This document shows positions 46,048-58,191 of a stretch of DNA of 64,000 nt, in pieces. Made by a program: the position numbers and the translations under genes. Every line of letters starts with the position of its first letter. Position 1 is the first letter of the stretch. The notes beneath the pieces are model-generated. The model had not been told where the DNA came from. It ran no database searches and worked only from the letters and a program-made list of their open reading frames with translations. This DNA comes from Margaritispora aquatica (Eukaryota > Ascomycota > Leotiomycetes > Helotiales > Discinellaceae): contig VJWN01000019.1 in NCBI GenBank assembly GCA_007644065.1, positions 1 to 64,000 of the forward strand, read 5' to 3'.

Positions 46048-47315
46048 TATAAGTGATGTGTCTGCGGGGAATCTTGATGAGAGAGTGGTGCTTTCCTCGA
46101 GTTCGTGGTTGGTTTGCGCTCGTGATTTGTGCTAGTATTGGTTCGGAGAGGAATAGTTGGCAGATGTTCAATTGAACCAGGTACCGGACTCTATCGTTCA
46201 ATTCCAATTTCGATAAGTTCCAAGCTCGAGTGCAGTCCCAAATATCTGCTATCACTACCCGTCCGTCGTACCACTCAGTTCCTTCAATCCGAGTCCTGCT
46301 CTTTCTCTCTTATACCGCTCAGTCACTATTGAAAATCCCTCTTTCCACGTACGAATTTCACTGCCCAATGGCCAAGGATGTTCAATGATGAGCTTCCACG
46401 TCTGAATCAATGTCGTCGCTCAATTGGTCACTTGCTGGTTAGCTGTCGGATGTCTTTCCACTGCTGAGCTGTCTGCTGTTCGTACAGGTCTGTCCAACGC
46501 ATGCGATAAAGATTGGTGGGGTTATCCTCGGCTTGTTCCTGCTTGCTGTACGTCTGACAGATTCGTCTGGCGTGGGAATTTCTGTGCGGCGATGTATCTT
46601 CGAAATCACTCTTATGTACAAGTATATTACAAGTAGGTTCGCATTATTGAGAGTTTGCGACAGAGTTTAGGACTTCGTGGGAGCGAGACATTCTACACCA
46701 TTGGAAGCTTGGGGCGCAGTGTGACGCAGGTTTGCGGGAGATTTGCGATGGCTGGGGAAGAAGCCTGGAAAAAGACGTGGCGGGGAGCATGGACATCAGC
46801 AACGACCAACATCCAACATCCAACGTCCAACATCCTCAAACATCTTCAACTTGCAACAATATCCTCAGTCCCTCGGACTCCAACTCAGTAGCTATTACTC
46901 CGTATCATTGCCCCCCCCCCCTTACTTCTTCTCAGGATGCACCGAAGTACGAGGCTGCAAGTGGATAATTGTCTTGGCTCGATCGCAGCTTCTGCACTGG
47001 TATTGTGATCAGATGCCATGAGTCTAGCTTGCGGTCAAGGAAACAATGAAATAGCAGATATATACAGCTACTTCTAGGAGAACAGTTTCGCTACAAAGTC
47101 CTAGAATCTATCTGTTTGTATAAGATATTTTGCATTTCTGTTGCTCCATATTATTGAATGGTTCCAAGTATTGCCTTGTTGTCTGTCCTCAACAGATATG
47201 AGTATACCAAGAGAGCAACGGCTCTTCAATCCAGAACTGATACCATATCTCATCTCCTTCTCGCCCATCCATACACCGTGCTCATAAGCTTTTAAAATTT
47301 CTCCTACGAAGGTAC
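46048..47315. other. Gene-free interval
   Basis: Holds a four-fold CCAACAT 7 bp repeat at 46806-46833 and a C run at 46910-46922. No gene supported. Confidence 0.55.
46806..46833 (+). repeat. Four tandem CCAACAT units
   Basis: A 7 bp repeat, four units with one substitution in the third, in the gene-free DNA between the four-helix protein and the kinesin gene. Likely a neutral minisatellite. Confidence 0.75.
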
Positions 47316-49193
47316 TCACAAGTCCATGTAATAGTACCTCGTGGCAAAATCATACTCCATCAATACTTCCTCCTTCATATCACCCACTTTACAAACCTCT
47401 GTTTTCGCCACAATAAGTTCATAAGCACCCGACATGATACTTGGTCCCACTGGTGCACAAACCATCATTCTCTCATCTGCCTTCTCCTCCTTAAAATCAG
47501 CAGCTGTGGCTGGCGACATGATCATGGCTATTTTCACCCCATCTAGTTTTGAAACACCAGAACCGAGACGCACAAACATGCCTGGTTTGAGACGTTGCTT
47601 GAAAGGGGTCTTATTGTCAATTGGCTTCGATGCTGTCTCGCTTGGAGAGGGTGTGGCGATGGTGTTCCTCGATTCAGAACGATACTCAATCTGGTAACGC
47701 CAAAGCTTCTGATAAAACGCAATTGCCTTTTCTTGGTCGATGCCTTCGGTCTTGAGGCAACGAGAAATGAATTCTGCTTGTGGTAGTTTATAAAGCTGAA
47801 GACCAGTGAGATCCTCTACCAAGACGTCCGCATTTATGGGAGGTGTGCCAGACTGCAGGTATTAATATATATACTGGGCGAAAGGAACGAAACGCACATT
47901 TCCAGATACCCACTTCTTCGCCATCTCGTTTGTCCATGCTGAAGGATTATTCACATCGAACTTCCTCTTGCCCTTCGGCACTGGTATCTTGAGCATCTCC
48001 GCATACCTCAGTGTGTTCTTGGAATGTGCTGAATCGACTATGCTAGGTGCTACGCAAGCGATTACCAGCGTCTTACAAGCCCTTTCGCCTTGGGTGTCGA
48101 AGACATGTTTAAGAACCTGTGTCAGCTTGCTATTTCGCCATGGCACATACACCTTTCCCTTAGCTTTCACTACACCTTCTAACTGCTGCTGAGCCCATAA
48201 ACTTCTTCCTCTAATACAATCTTTGAGGATGGACAAGGATGTATTGATATCCTTCGTTTCCACTAGTCTCTCCGCAGAGTGATTTCTGGAATCTCGAGAT
48301 CCTTCGCTGCCAGCCAGATCCACGAGGAAGAGCTCCCCATCTGGTTTCTCGGGATGCGATTTATCGACGATGCGAATTCGACAGACAGCATGTGAACGCG
48401 ATGATTGGTCATTCTTTGATGTTTGAGCTGAGGTGCGGAGGAGGGAGCTCGTCTCAATAATGGAAAGGAACTCTGCTTCTGTGGTCGGATTTTTCTCCTG
48501 TATACCCACAAGATGAGTGGTGCCGAATGTGTCTTCCATGATACTGAAAACTCGACGATCATCTTGTAGATCTGAGAGCTGTGAGCATCCGCTTCAAAGA
48601 AGACGTACATACGTACCGTAAACTTTCTTGCCCAAGATCTCAAAGCAGCAGACGTAGATCTCACGAGCATCCGAGCTTGCCATAGTCATGATATTCTTGA
48701 CCGCCAAAGCAGTGATTCCATTCACTGTATATGTCTTGCCAGATCCAGTTTGGCCATAAGCGAAAAGGGTGCCAATTCCGCCTGCCCATATCCATGGCAC
48801 GAATTCTTGAGCAACGTTTTCATAGATTGCCTCTGTGGAGATATCTTCATTGTACGCTCTGTCGAGATAGAATTCGTGTCTCTGTCATGTGTATCAGCAA
48901 ATGTACATTGAAGTGTTACGAAGGTAGACACTGACATTCGCATCTAATTTCCCATTCGCTTTCCTTCTTGGCTCAAAGAGGGTTGCCTTCGACGAAGACT
49001 CCACCACGAGGCCTGGAATCTCCTGCTGTCCTTTCTCCAACTCGGAAAGTGGTCTGATGCGAGCGCATATACTCGCATTGGCAGGTTCAGTTGATGTAGT
49101 GGTGTTTTCCGTGTTAAGTTGTGATGATTGAGTTGATGAACGGAGCATCAGATCTCGGTAGAAGTCAATGTTTTCAAAGTATATGGAATCCAT
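47316..49193 (-). CDS. Kinesin motor protein with C-terminal SAM-like domain
   Basis: Microtubule motor. Exons 49193-48936, 48881-48617, 48571-47898 and 47852-47316 give 577 residues. N-terminal ASICARIRPLSELE is the first motor strand. The P-loop is AYGQTGSGKTYT (127-138), switch I NDQSSRSH (228-235), switch II DLAGSE (259-264), and the microtubule-binding YVPWRNSKLTQVLK follows, ending with the neck-proximal NTLRYAEMLK. From about residue 387 (AWTNEMAKKWVSGN) to 460 (YQKLWRYQIEYR) the sequence reads like a SAM domain. No coiled coil is predicted by eye, so it is probably monomeric or oligomerises through SAM. The layout recalls kinesin-13/KIF24-like proteins. The last codon could also be a splice donor (TTGTGAGT), so a further exon is possible. 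Confidence 0.88.
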
Positions 49194-51417
49194 ACTGGTG
49201 ATTATGACGCTGTTGAGAAGAGGAATGCATCTCAGTTGAATATTTAAATTATCTATAAAATATTACCTCCAGGCAGCAGAATTGTGTTGACCTAGCGACA
49301 GGTGAAACTGGCCAAGATAAGAGACAAGCTCGAATAGAAGGTGAGGCAACCTTTATTAGAGCTAAAAGAACCTCTTGATCTCTTACAAAATCTCTAGGTT
49401 CAAGCTCTCCGTTATGTTCGGAGACGGGAGCTGATAATCAACCTACCTGGACATGTGATTATAGGTCACATGACCTTGCATCAAGAAGCAGAATTGAGGT
49501 TTCCATTCCAGTTCATCTCTGTCCATCGAACAGCGAATATGAAAATACAGATATGGGGGATTAGTAACATCAAGGGAATACAATATTTCTTCAACAATGT
49601 TTCCGCTCGTGACTTTCAGTGAACCCAGCGCTTGGGTGCAAGGAGCCGCGATCCTTTCTTGAGATCCAAATTGAGATCGCCTGAAGAATGTTTAGATGAA
49701 ACAGACAAGCTTTCCTTCTTCTCGCTGCAGAAGAATCTGCCTGACTCTCCTTCGGCATATTCCTAGTCCTCAAACACGCTCGGGATGAAAAACACCGGGA
49801 CCAAGCTTCTATCTCATCTCATCTCGAAAAGAAGGAAAAGCTTGAATATGCATCTCGCCGAGAATACATTGGTGTATCTAGACATCACTCTATCTTGGAC
49901 AAACAATGTTACAATTGATTACAGAACTTCTTACATGAGAATTATGAGAAAGAATCGCTCACGAACGAGCGAGTGGATGTGTGCACGAAAGAGACGCATC
50001 AACACATTCATCATGTCGTTCTCAACCCCACTAAGACACGCACGCATAGCCGTTGGAGAAGCGGAAAATGAAGAATTGAAGGAATGATCTAACGACAAAC
50101 TTGAGCAAAAGAGGAAGATAGACGAAGAAGAGGGACGGGAAAGGATTGGTCGATCTTGATTGTTCGTGTCGTGTCACTCACCTCGAGTAATGAAGAATTA
50201 GTGGTCTTCCTACTTGAGCGTTTTCTGGAAATTGGTGAAACGTTTTGAGCAGATGGGGGCGTATTTCTCTCTCGGTTAGGATGATGGGGCTGAAAGGGAT
50301 GTCTTTGGGCTGAAGATTCCGAACGGTTTGGAAACGAGCTGAGGATGAAAATAGTTACGGAGTAGATAAAGAAAGGGAAGAGAAAGCATACTGTATGTCG
50401 AGATCGTCGTCATCGAGATCGCGAATGATCATGAGATATGTCTCGTAAATGGACACGAAGGAAATGGCGAGATTGTGTGGTGAACACGAGGTGATACTGT
50501 AGGTCCTCGTACAACTTTGGTGGTACAATGGAAGTACTGTACCTTATGCACATAATCATGATGGTGATGTTCTTGAATAACTACCTAGGTATTATGTTTA
50601 CCTCATGTTTCATTGAGTTCCTGTTCCCACCACCAAATATCGTCATTGAGGGGACTTGCGTAACCAACTGAGGAGTACATTTGGACCAAAAAGTCACGTT
50701 ATCCCCCTTTTGCCCCTGTTGGTAGGGTTCTCGTCGGGTATTGGTCTCTGAGACAGCCTCCATCTGGCAGTGTGGGATCAGCCCAGCAAAAACCAGCAAA
50801 CCAGCAAACGGGGATCACTTTACCACCAATCCCAATCTAAATTCAGTGCATCAACTCCCTATCATATCCCTACCTTCTGCTGACTCTCCCCAAGACAATC
50901 CCCTGCCAAAACCCATTACTGGGCTGAACCACTGCACCACCAAACCACCGACTTAATCATCCAAATTCTATATCCACTGCCATCCAAACCCCAACTTCAT
51001 ACTTCATACGAACACCACCTCGGATCCCCCTCGTGTATATTCATTCTTGTGCCTTCGTGTGCCCCTCAGTCCTTACTGATATTTCATACCTTCACGACCT
51101 CACGATTTCATGTCTTTTACCTGCGATTCCTATTCCTGGTGATCTTCAAAAAGTTATTATGCGGAGACGATCGACAACGACTCCTTTTATGTACAAGCAG
51201 TAGTATCTCCGTACCAATCCAATCTCGCAGTTTTATTAGACACTAGCTTTCCAGCTATTGTTATTTGGCTTCACCAATCCAGAGAATTGAGAACATTCAA
51301 AAGGTTCTAGACCACTTTTCCTGCCGTCGTCGACGACACTAATCGGGCACTACTGGACTCGCATATGTCTGCTGAGACTCCTCGACTCCTTTTCCAACAA
51401 CTTCTTCAACCATCTCT
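49194..51417. other. Gene-free interval of 2.2 kb
   Basis: Includes the kinesin promoter side and, from about 50.8 kb, a long C/T-rich leader of the glycosyltransferase gene. ORFs of up to 100 codons occur, but none has a family signature or spliced continuity. No gene is called. Confidence 0.5.
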
Positions 51418-53501
51418 ATGAAGATATCCTCACCTGTCATCATGGCCTATCCTGGTCCACCAAGGCGAGCAAGTGGGATTGTGAGATATCTTCTACTTGG
51501 AGTAGGAGTTATCGGTGTGTTATACTACATACGCGCTTCGTCACTCGGCGCATCATTAAACTCAATATACGAACCAGTCGCTGTGACACCCACACATCTG
51601 CCAACGATACCATCAGTAGCATCGCCTCCTGTGAATCCATACACTACGGGGAAGCCACCAGCACCAGTTGCAGAGACGCCCAAGTCTGAGGAGCATAAGT
51701 CGCCAGATGCAGAACAGAAGCCTGCTGAGGTTCCAAAACCAGATAACAAGCCAGAGGTCAAAGCCGAGCAGCCAATATCGAATCCTAAAAAGTCAGACCA
51801 CCCAATTGATACATTGATCGCCACCGCAGAAAAGATTCACGAGGATCTGCTGAGCAAGGAGAGCAAAGATATAAATACTGCTGCAGCGCAATACCGAGCA
51901 CGGAGAGGACGTCATCCACCACCAGGTTTTGATAAATGGTTCAAATTTGCTCAGGATAATGGGGCTATTGTGGTGGAGGAGTTCTGGGATCAGATCTATC
52001 ATGATCTTGGACCTTTCTGGGGCTTGCCCCCTGCGACCATGCGAAAGGAGGCCTGGGACTTCGAGATGGGCATAACCATCAGGAACCATAATGCAAGCGC
52101 CGCAAGTGCATGGTTTTGGACGCAGATCTGGTTGAATATGACGCAGACAATTGAACATTTGTTACCGGATATGGATATTGCGCTGAATGCAATGGACGAA
52201 CCCAGAATCGTTCTTCCCTGGGAAAAAATTGACAAATACATGGATATCGAAAGGTCGACTCGAGGTATGGCATTGCCCGAGGAGGTGGTGTCAGAGTTCG
52301 GGAAGCTATCAGATCGTCCGGATCCTGAAGTCAAATCTCGGCCGAAGAATTGGGCAGATAATAGTATGTTTTACATCTTCTTCAGCAAACCGTCACTAAC
52401 ATTCCAGAACCCTTCTGGAAACTCGCATCCCGAGGATGCCATCCCGACAGCCCTGCGCGTCAGGCCGAGTTCATGACTGATTTTAACCACCCAGCTACAA
52501 TTTCTTTGGCAAATACCCTACCACATACCTACAAAGGCTTCGTCTCGAATTTTACACTTGCAACTGATTTCTGCCACCAACCGGATCTGCAAGCTCTCCA
52601 TGGAATGATGATAGAACCACTCTCGGTCAAAACAACTGATATCCTGTTTCCTATGTTTGGTGGCTCGAAGCTGCCTACCAATAACGAGATCTTGCTCCCT
52701 GCGCCTATGTACTGGAATAATGAGGAGCGATTCTCCGGAGGTAATAACCATGGGTCCTCTTGGGTAGACAAACAAGACAAAGTGATTTGGAGAGGTGTAG
52801 CTACGGGTGGGAGGAATAAGCCATCGAATTGGAAAGGGTTCCAGCGACATCGCTTTGTGGCAATGACCAATTCAACAAAGGTATCTGGCGCGGAGAAGTG
52901 GACCGAAATGGCGGAAAACTGGGCTTTGCCAACTTCGCAATATCGCCTGGGAGCACAAGAGGAGGGCAAACTCGGCAACTGGACGGGGAAATGGGCAGAT
53001 ACTGGATTCGTGGACCTCATGTGTGAGACACCTGAACCAAATGGTACTTGCACCTATGTCGATAAATTCTACAAGGTCACCCCAGGCATGAAAATGGCAG
53101 ATCAGTTCGATCGCAAGTACCTGCCAGATATTGATGGTAACTCTTTCTCTGGGCGGTATCGAGGATTTCTCATGTCTACATCGCTTCCTATCAAGGCGAC
53201 CATTTTCCGGGAATGGCACGACTCAAGGTTGATTCCATGGAAACATTTTGTTCCAATGGACAATCGATTCATGGATTTCTGGGGAATCATGCAATATTTT
53301 CTTGGTTACGACGGAGAGAAGATCAAAATCGAAGGGCACGACAAAGAGGCCGAGAAGATAGCTATGGATGGCCAAGCCTGGGCAAATAAGGTGCTGAGGC
53401 GAGAAGACATGCAGATCTACGTCCTCAGACTACTCTTGGAGTATGCAAGAGTGAGTGACGATAGAAGAGATAAAATGGGATGGGTCGGAGATCTGTTATA
53501 G
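51418..53501 (+). CDS. Glycosyltransferase family 90 (CAP10/xylosyltransferase type)
   Basis: Golgi type II membrane enzyme. Exons 51418-52363 and 52408-53501 give 679 residues. A short cytosolic tail, a signal anchor at about 20-40 (SGIVRYLLLGVGVIGVLYYI), then a Pro/Lys/Glu-rich stem (60-135) and a large lumenal catalytic domain. GT90 hallmarks are VIWRGVATGGRNKP, WKGFQRHRFV, DGNSFSGRYRGFLMSTSLPIKATIFREWHDSRLIPWKHFVPMDN (read in segments) and a C-terminal DMQIYVLRLLLEY. The family includes cryptococcal CAP10/CXT1 beta-1,2-xylosyltransferases that build cell-surface polysaccharide, so a UDP-xylose or similar donor is likely. A second in-frame ATG (51442) is possible. Confidence 0.92.
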
Positions 53502-54710
53502 TATGGGTTGAGCATTGAGGTTTGATGGAAACAGGGGCGTTTGGGGAGATATACCATGGCACGGCACAGTACAGCCTGCGAGCTTCAAGGGGCTGCATAA
53601 CATTGCATTTTATGGCGTTTATTTGGTGGACTTTCATACCGGTTCATGTTTCGATGCCGCATTTACTGTATATAACGCGCTTGGAACTGGGCTGGAGGCG
53701 TTGAGGAAGATGGAGTTAGCAGGTACACATGTACGCTATTTCTGGCTGGTTGGCATGTATTCATGTCTGTGTAAATTTATCGAGTCGAATGGAGCGCATC
53801 TTGAGATACATCTGTCTTGTCTTTTGTCAATGCCCATGATCTACTGCGCCAAGTTGTGGTTTATGAACCCACCAGTCAAGATGATAGCAAAGGCAGGCAC
53901 GACTAGGGGCCTAGCTCATGCCACCCCATGCACCCTAGGTAGTACAACTTGTGCTACTCACATACTTCACTGTGATGTGGCTCGGTTGGATAGCATAAAA
54001 TATGAATGCCGCCGCTGCGTTTTCAAGTGGGGCTTGGTGAGTGTGAAAATATATGGGTACTTAGAAAAACCTCGTTTCTCTTCTCCTCTTCTGGGAGCTT
54101 CAGCGAGATGTGTGATTACATTCTTTGATCAGGGAAGGAAGTCCCTTATGAGACTTTGTACAATATATAGCGAAAGGATATACTATCTGGTCTCCAGCTC
54201 TGTCATGGGACATGGGATAGAAAAAGTGGCGCTGATGGCCACCGCATCAGGACATTGTTCCATTTGAAAGTTAGATCTGCTCTCAATGTCTTATCCTCTC
54301 TGGTCATCTCAAATCTGATGCTATTTTCGGCGCTGCATCCTCAAATATTATACGTCTATTTACAACTCTAAGCAGGCCGTCTTTAAGTCATGTTGTGTCA
54401 GCCATAGCCTAAGCAGAGTGGCATCTCGCTTAGCCTATACAAAGTAAGCAAGCTGCACTTTGCCGCCTTCTTGTGTCTACGACACCAAGTTCAAGCTTCC
54501 ACATGTTGATATTGATAGGCTCCATAGAAACTACCAGACGAGGTGCTTGGTGGCAGCCTAATAATACCAACGATGCTAGACTCTAATGGGCACAGGACGA
54601 TTTCTTGGCGTTAGGTGGGATATCGAGGGCATTAACATGATAAAGCATTGGGTGACCACTACCTCACGCTCTATAGGATGGGAATTTGAACAACATTCAA
54701 ACGCCAAATC
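53502..54710. other. Gene-free interval
   Basis: A 250-codon open frame starts inside the 3' region of the GT90 gene but without an ATG and with no family likeness. It is treated as chance. No other gene seen before the protease pseudogene. Confidence 0.5.
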
Positions 54711-55399
54711 ATGAAATCCATTGTGTTCGAGGCATGGCTGATTGCAGCAGCATTCCCTTCGGCATTGGCTGTCAAAATCTCACTACCTATCCACATGACA
54801 CGGTCTGAAGAAGTCAACACTACGTCACTAAAGCTTCGACAAGTCAATACTGAAGAGCAGAAAGTGTTTTCAATGCCTCCAAAAATTGAAAACCCAAGCA
54901 TCTTCAACGATTTCAACGAAATCTACCCTCTGTTACAAGTAAGAGCCACTTCTATATTGGCATTTACTTCAAAATAACACCGACAGTTAAATGGCAATCA
55001 CTACACAACCCAAATCTTCCTCGGCAACCCGGCACAAGCCTTCTCCTCAATCATAGATCTGGCATGAACCGACCTCTTCGTGCCCTCAGCCTCCTGTCAC
55101 GGCATTGGCTGCAAGACATTCGCCCACCGCTACAATTCCAGCTCCTCAGCACACTCCTTAACTAGTAACGAAGAGACAAATCTGATCTTTGATCCCGTCC
55201 ACGGACATGGCTATGTAGTAACAGATGTTCTAACTCTCGGCGCAACATCCATCCCAGATATCTACTTCATCGAACTGGACCACTACAAACTCTGGTCCGA
55301 TCCGAGAGAAATCCACCTCTCGTCCTATACCTCGGTTTTCGGTCTGGTCATGGAATAGGAATTTCCTCCCACGTCCTACAAACAGGGCGATCTCCACGC

Positions 55400-55407
55400 C
55401 TCAAGCC
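55400..55407 (+). repeat. 8 bp target-site duplication, left copy
   Basis: CTCAAGCC immediately left of the MITE; the second copy is at 55925-55932. The 8 bp length points to a hAT transposase. Confidence 0.85.
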
Positions 55408-55924
55408 CAGCGTGATGACATGATTAATATGATTTGATTATTGACTATTAATCAAATCAAATCATGACTTAAAAGTCATTAATCAAATCAAATCACGTTA
55501 ATTATAATTTAATCATGATTTAATCGATTAATTATTAGTAATACAATATAGAAGTAGTTAATTGGCTCGCTTGATAGCGGGTCTAGCCTAGGCCGGCACC
55601 TTACCCGATTAAGCTTATCGAGTAGGTAATAATAAGGAATTCTTGAAAATTAATTCGAATTTTTTAATAGAATATACAAGAGATTTATTAATTAAAAATT
55701 AAATAAAGTTAGTTAATAATATATTAAAATAACTAGACTCTAACTCTTTAATAGATATAAAAGCCTTTATATAATTACTATTTACCAAATTAATCATGAT
55801 TAAATCATAATTAAATTATATCTAAATCATAATCATATAGAAAATCTATTAATCAAATCAAATTACATTAATCGTGATTTAATCATGATTTAATCGATTA
55901 ATATGATTTTTTTTCCTCACGCTG
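55408..55924. mobile_element. hAT-type MITE inserted in the protease gene
   Basis: A 517 bp AT-rich element without ORFs. It is flanked by a perfect 8 bp direct duplication CTCAAGCC (55400-55407 and 55925-55932), the target-site length of hAT transposons. Its ends are inverted: left CAGCGTGATGACATGATTAA, right (complement) CAGCGTGAGGA then a run of A and TCATATTAATCGATT, which fits the hAT CAnnG-type start. Inside are a 55 bp imperfect direct repeat (55478-55533 and 55848-55903) and several ATTAATCAAATCAAAT motifs in both orientations. It is non-autonomous and needs a transposase from elsewhere. Confidence 0.88.
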
Positions 55925-56588
55925 CTCAAGCCTGTTGCGCCAAATAATCGACAAGAATGTCCTAGACGGCAACACGTTCTCGCTTATCCTCCCGCAAAAC
56001 ACCTCCACGGCTGGTGAGCTGACCCTTGGCGGTGTTAGCACCTCTCTTCTCCCCAATAAGCTGGTCTCGCACCCTTTATTCCCAGCTGATACGGCGAATT
56101 GGTCGATCCGCGTGCTAGCCCTGTACGTGCTGCCTCAAAACGGCGACGAGAGCTTCGTATTTACAGTCCCTACTTCCTCACCACCTGAACAATTGAGAGC
56201 ACAGCTCGTCACCCGGACACCATTCATCGGGCTACCTACGTCTATGGCAACTCGATTCCTCTCCATGATTCCTCTCCAGCCCGGCAAATGCGCCAGCACT
56301 CTCATTATACCGTGCGCAATCCGGGATACATTGCCACATCTCGTGATCGCGCTAGATGGCGGGCAGAACATCACGCTGACGGGAGAAGAGTACGCGTTGA
56401 GGCGCGTGGACATCGAGGATCGATGCGGTGGAAAGTGGGAGGATGAGTGTGTGGTACTTGTGGGTAGATTGAATGGAGGGTTACATTTTTGGGCGGGGAA
56501 GGAGTTGATTATGTTTGGGAGTGCGGTTTTGAGGAGGGTTGGGGCGGTTTTTGATTGGAGTGGGAGGAGTGTCTCTTGTGAGTTTTGA

Positions 56589-56909
56589 GTTTTCTCTATT
56601 CTCTTGCTTAATCCCCGAGCAGTTTCATCCGACTGAGTTTGAGTGAAGATGTGTAACTGATGGCTGTTTAGTTGGGGTGTTGTGAGAATTTATTTAATAC
56701 TGTTGCCCTTTCAAAAGAGTTTGGTTAAGCGAGGCGATATTGGTAGATGCAGGAGAAGGAAAGGGGGAGAAGGGGGAGCCGACGTGTAATTCTTCTTAAT
56801 GATTTTATTTTCGCTCTCAGAATTTCTCATCTCTTGTTCCTCATAATCCCCCTATCACCATCTCCAACTTCCCCCTTTCCCCTTTCCTCTCACTCTCCCA
56901 AACGTTCGC
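56589..56909. other. Short intergenic interval (convergent ends)
   Basis: Between the protease pseudogene and the pectate lyase 3' end. G-rich then C/T-rich; no gene seen. Confidence 0.6.
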
Positions 56910-58191
56910 CTAAAACGTCAAAGTAGCACCCGCAACTCCACAAACCGCGGCCCATGTATTCGCACTGCCAAGCAACGTGTACGAGTATGGAATGCTAGCA
57001 GTCGTCATATTTCCCGGCAACGCCTCATTGCTCTGACCGCCCCAAATATTATCTATGGCTACCGCATAGCCGTCGTCCTGTGAGAACAACGCCTTGGACA
57101 CATAGCCTGCCCAGACGTTGGATTGCACCAGCAGCTGAGCTCCGAGACGGGTGTCAATTGCATTTTGCACATTCATGAAGATGCTGTTGTAGAAATGACC
57201 GACGCCGAATCGGACGGAGGGACCGCGGGAGAAAATGTCTTGGAAATAGCTGGGTGATATTAGTTTGAGTTGAAGGAAGGGGAGGGAAGGGAGGGGTACT
57301 TGTTGTTGTAGGTTACTCTCAGATGCCCAATATCTTCGGGACCGTTGTTGTCAGAGTGTCCGATCAAACTGGCTTTCCAGTGATCATGGAAGTATGTGTT
57401 TGACACAGTGATAAAATCAGCGCGATGGGTAAGATCAAGGAGTCCATCATAGTAATCCTTGCTATGGGTGCGATCCGAGGAGAGGTCACAGTGATCGATC
57501 CAGACGTTTGTGGAGTATTCTTTCAGTGTGGGTTAGCGGATGTCATGGTTGCAAGAAAGCAGGAAAAACGAGCTAACTTACGAACACCGATTGCGTCGCC
57601 ATAAGCAGCAAGAACTTTTTTAATAACCAGGTTTCTGATGATGACATTTGTTTCATTCCTCACCAGTCTGCAGAACTCATTAGTCTCTGTTCTCATCACT
57701 CAATCGAGAAGAATTCAACTCACAGTCCAAAGCCATTAAGAATAGTCCCATTAACACTTTTCCCTACAATTGTAGTGTTACTCCCGACGTTCACCTGAAG
57801 ACTCGTCGTATTGGTGATCGTTCCGGTAGCAACCACAACAACCTTAGGCAGATCGCCCGCTACAGCAGCTGTGAACTGTGCATACTATGTTTTGTATTAG
57901 CGCTGCTGCTAATCATATTTTCGAACTTCACGATGCAAAGCGAGCCTTAAAGTCAAGACTATGACCAACGACAAAGGAATAAGAAGAGCTGCTTACAGTA
58001 GACACAGTGGTCGTAGTTCCACCTTTGCCACCCTTTGTGCCTCCATTCATACTCGCATATCCATGTGCAACATCACCGAGAGTTGCACGCTTAGCAATAT
58101 GAGCTGGCGCAGCAAGTTCGTCTGAAGTGGGAGTTGGGACAGCAAGCGCTGTAGCTGCCAGGGCATAGAAGGAGAGGAGTGAGAGCTTCAT
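56910..58191 (-). CDS. Pectate lyase (PL1)
   Basis: Secreted, Ca-dependent beta-helix lyase that cleaves de-esterified homogalacturonan by beta-elimination, the partner activity to the pectin methylesterase at 15 kb. Exons 58191-57997, 57884-57724, 57667-57582, 57519-57300 and 57249-56910 give 333 residues. The signal peptide is about 1-17, and a KR at about 34-35 suggests pro-processing. Motifs are NVWIDHC (152-158), the Ca-binding Asp-rich stretch SSDRTHSKDYYDGLLDLTHRAD with ITVS, DHWKASLIGH, and SRGPSVRFG (228-236) with the catalytic Arg. A TATA-like TATATA lies near 58250. It is the only pectinase outside the 4-18 kb island. Confidence 0.94.

Larger units (their letters stand above)
54711..56588 (+). 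pseudogene. Aspartic protease (pepsin A1-like) pseudogene, interrupted by a MITE
   Basis: Homologous to secreted fungal aspartic endopeptidases. Exon 1 (54711-54938) encodes a signal peptide ending at about residue 20; the intron is 54939-54986; the rest runs to the stop at 56588. Three disablements: a stop TGA at 55065-55067, a stop TAG at 55356-55358, and a 517 bp inserted element at 55408-55924. Frame is continuous if the element and one duplicated target copy are ignored. The first catalytic motif reads D-L-A where DTG is expected, and no DSG/DTG is found in the second half (FIGLPTS stands there), so the ancestor may already have lost catalytic activity. Downstream of the element the sequence is intact for 217 codons. 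Confidence 0.85.

Noticed and set aside
49785..50087. 100-codon ORF in the kinesin upstream region
   Set aside because: Basic and low in complexity, no homology recognised and no splice signals around it.
53515..54267. 250-codon open frame downstream of the GT90 gene
   Set aside because: It starts at TTG, not ATG, overlaps the likely 3' UTR, and has no domain or spliced continuation.
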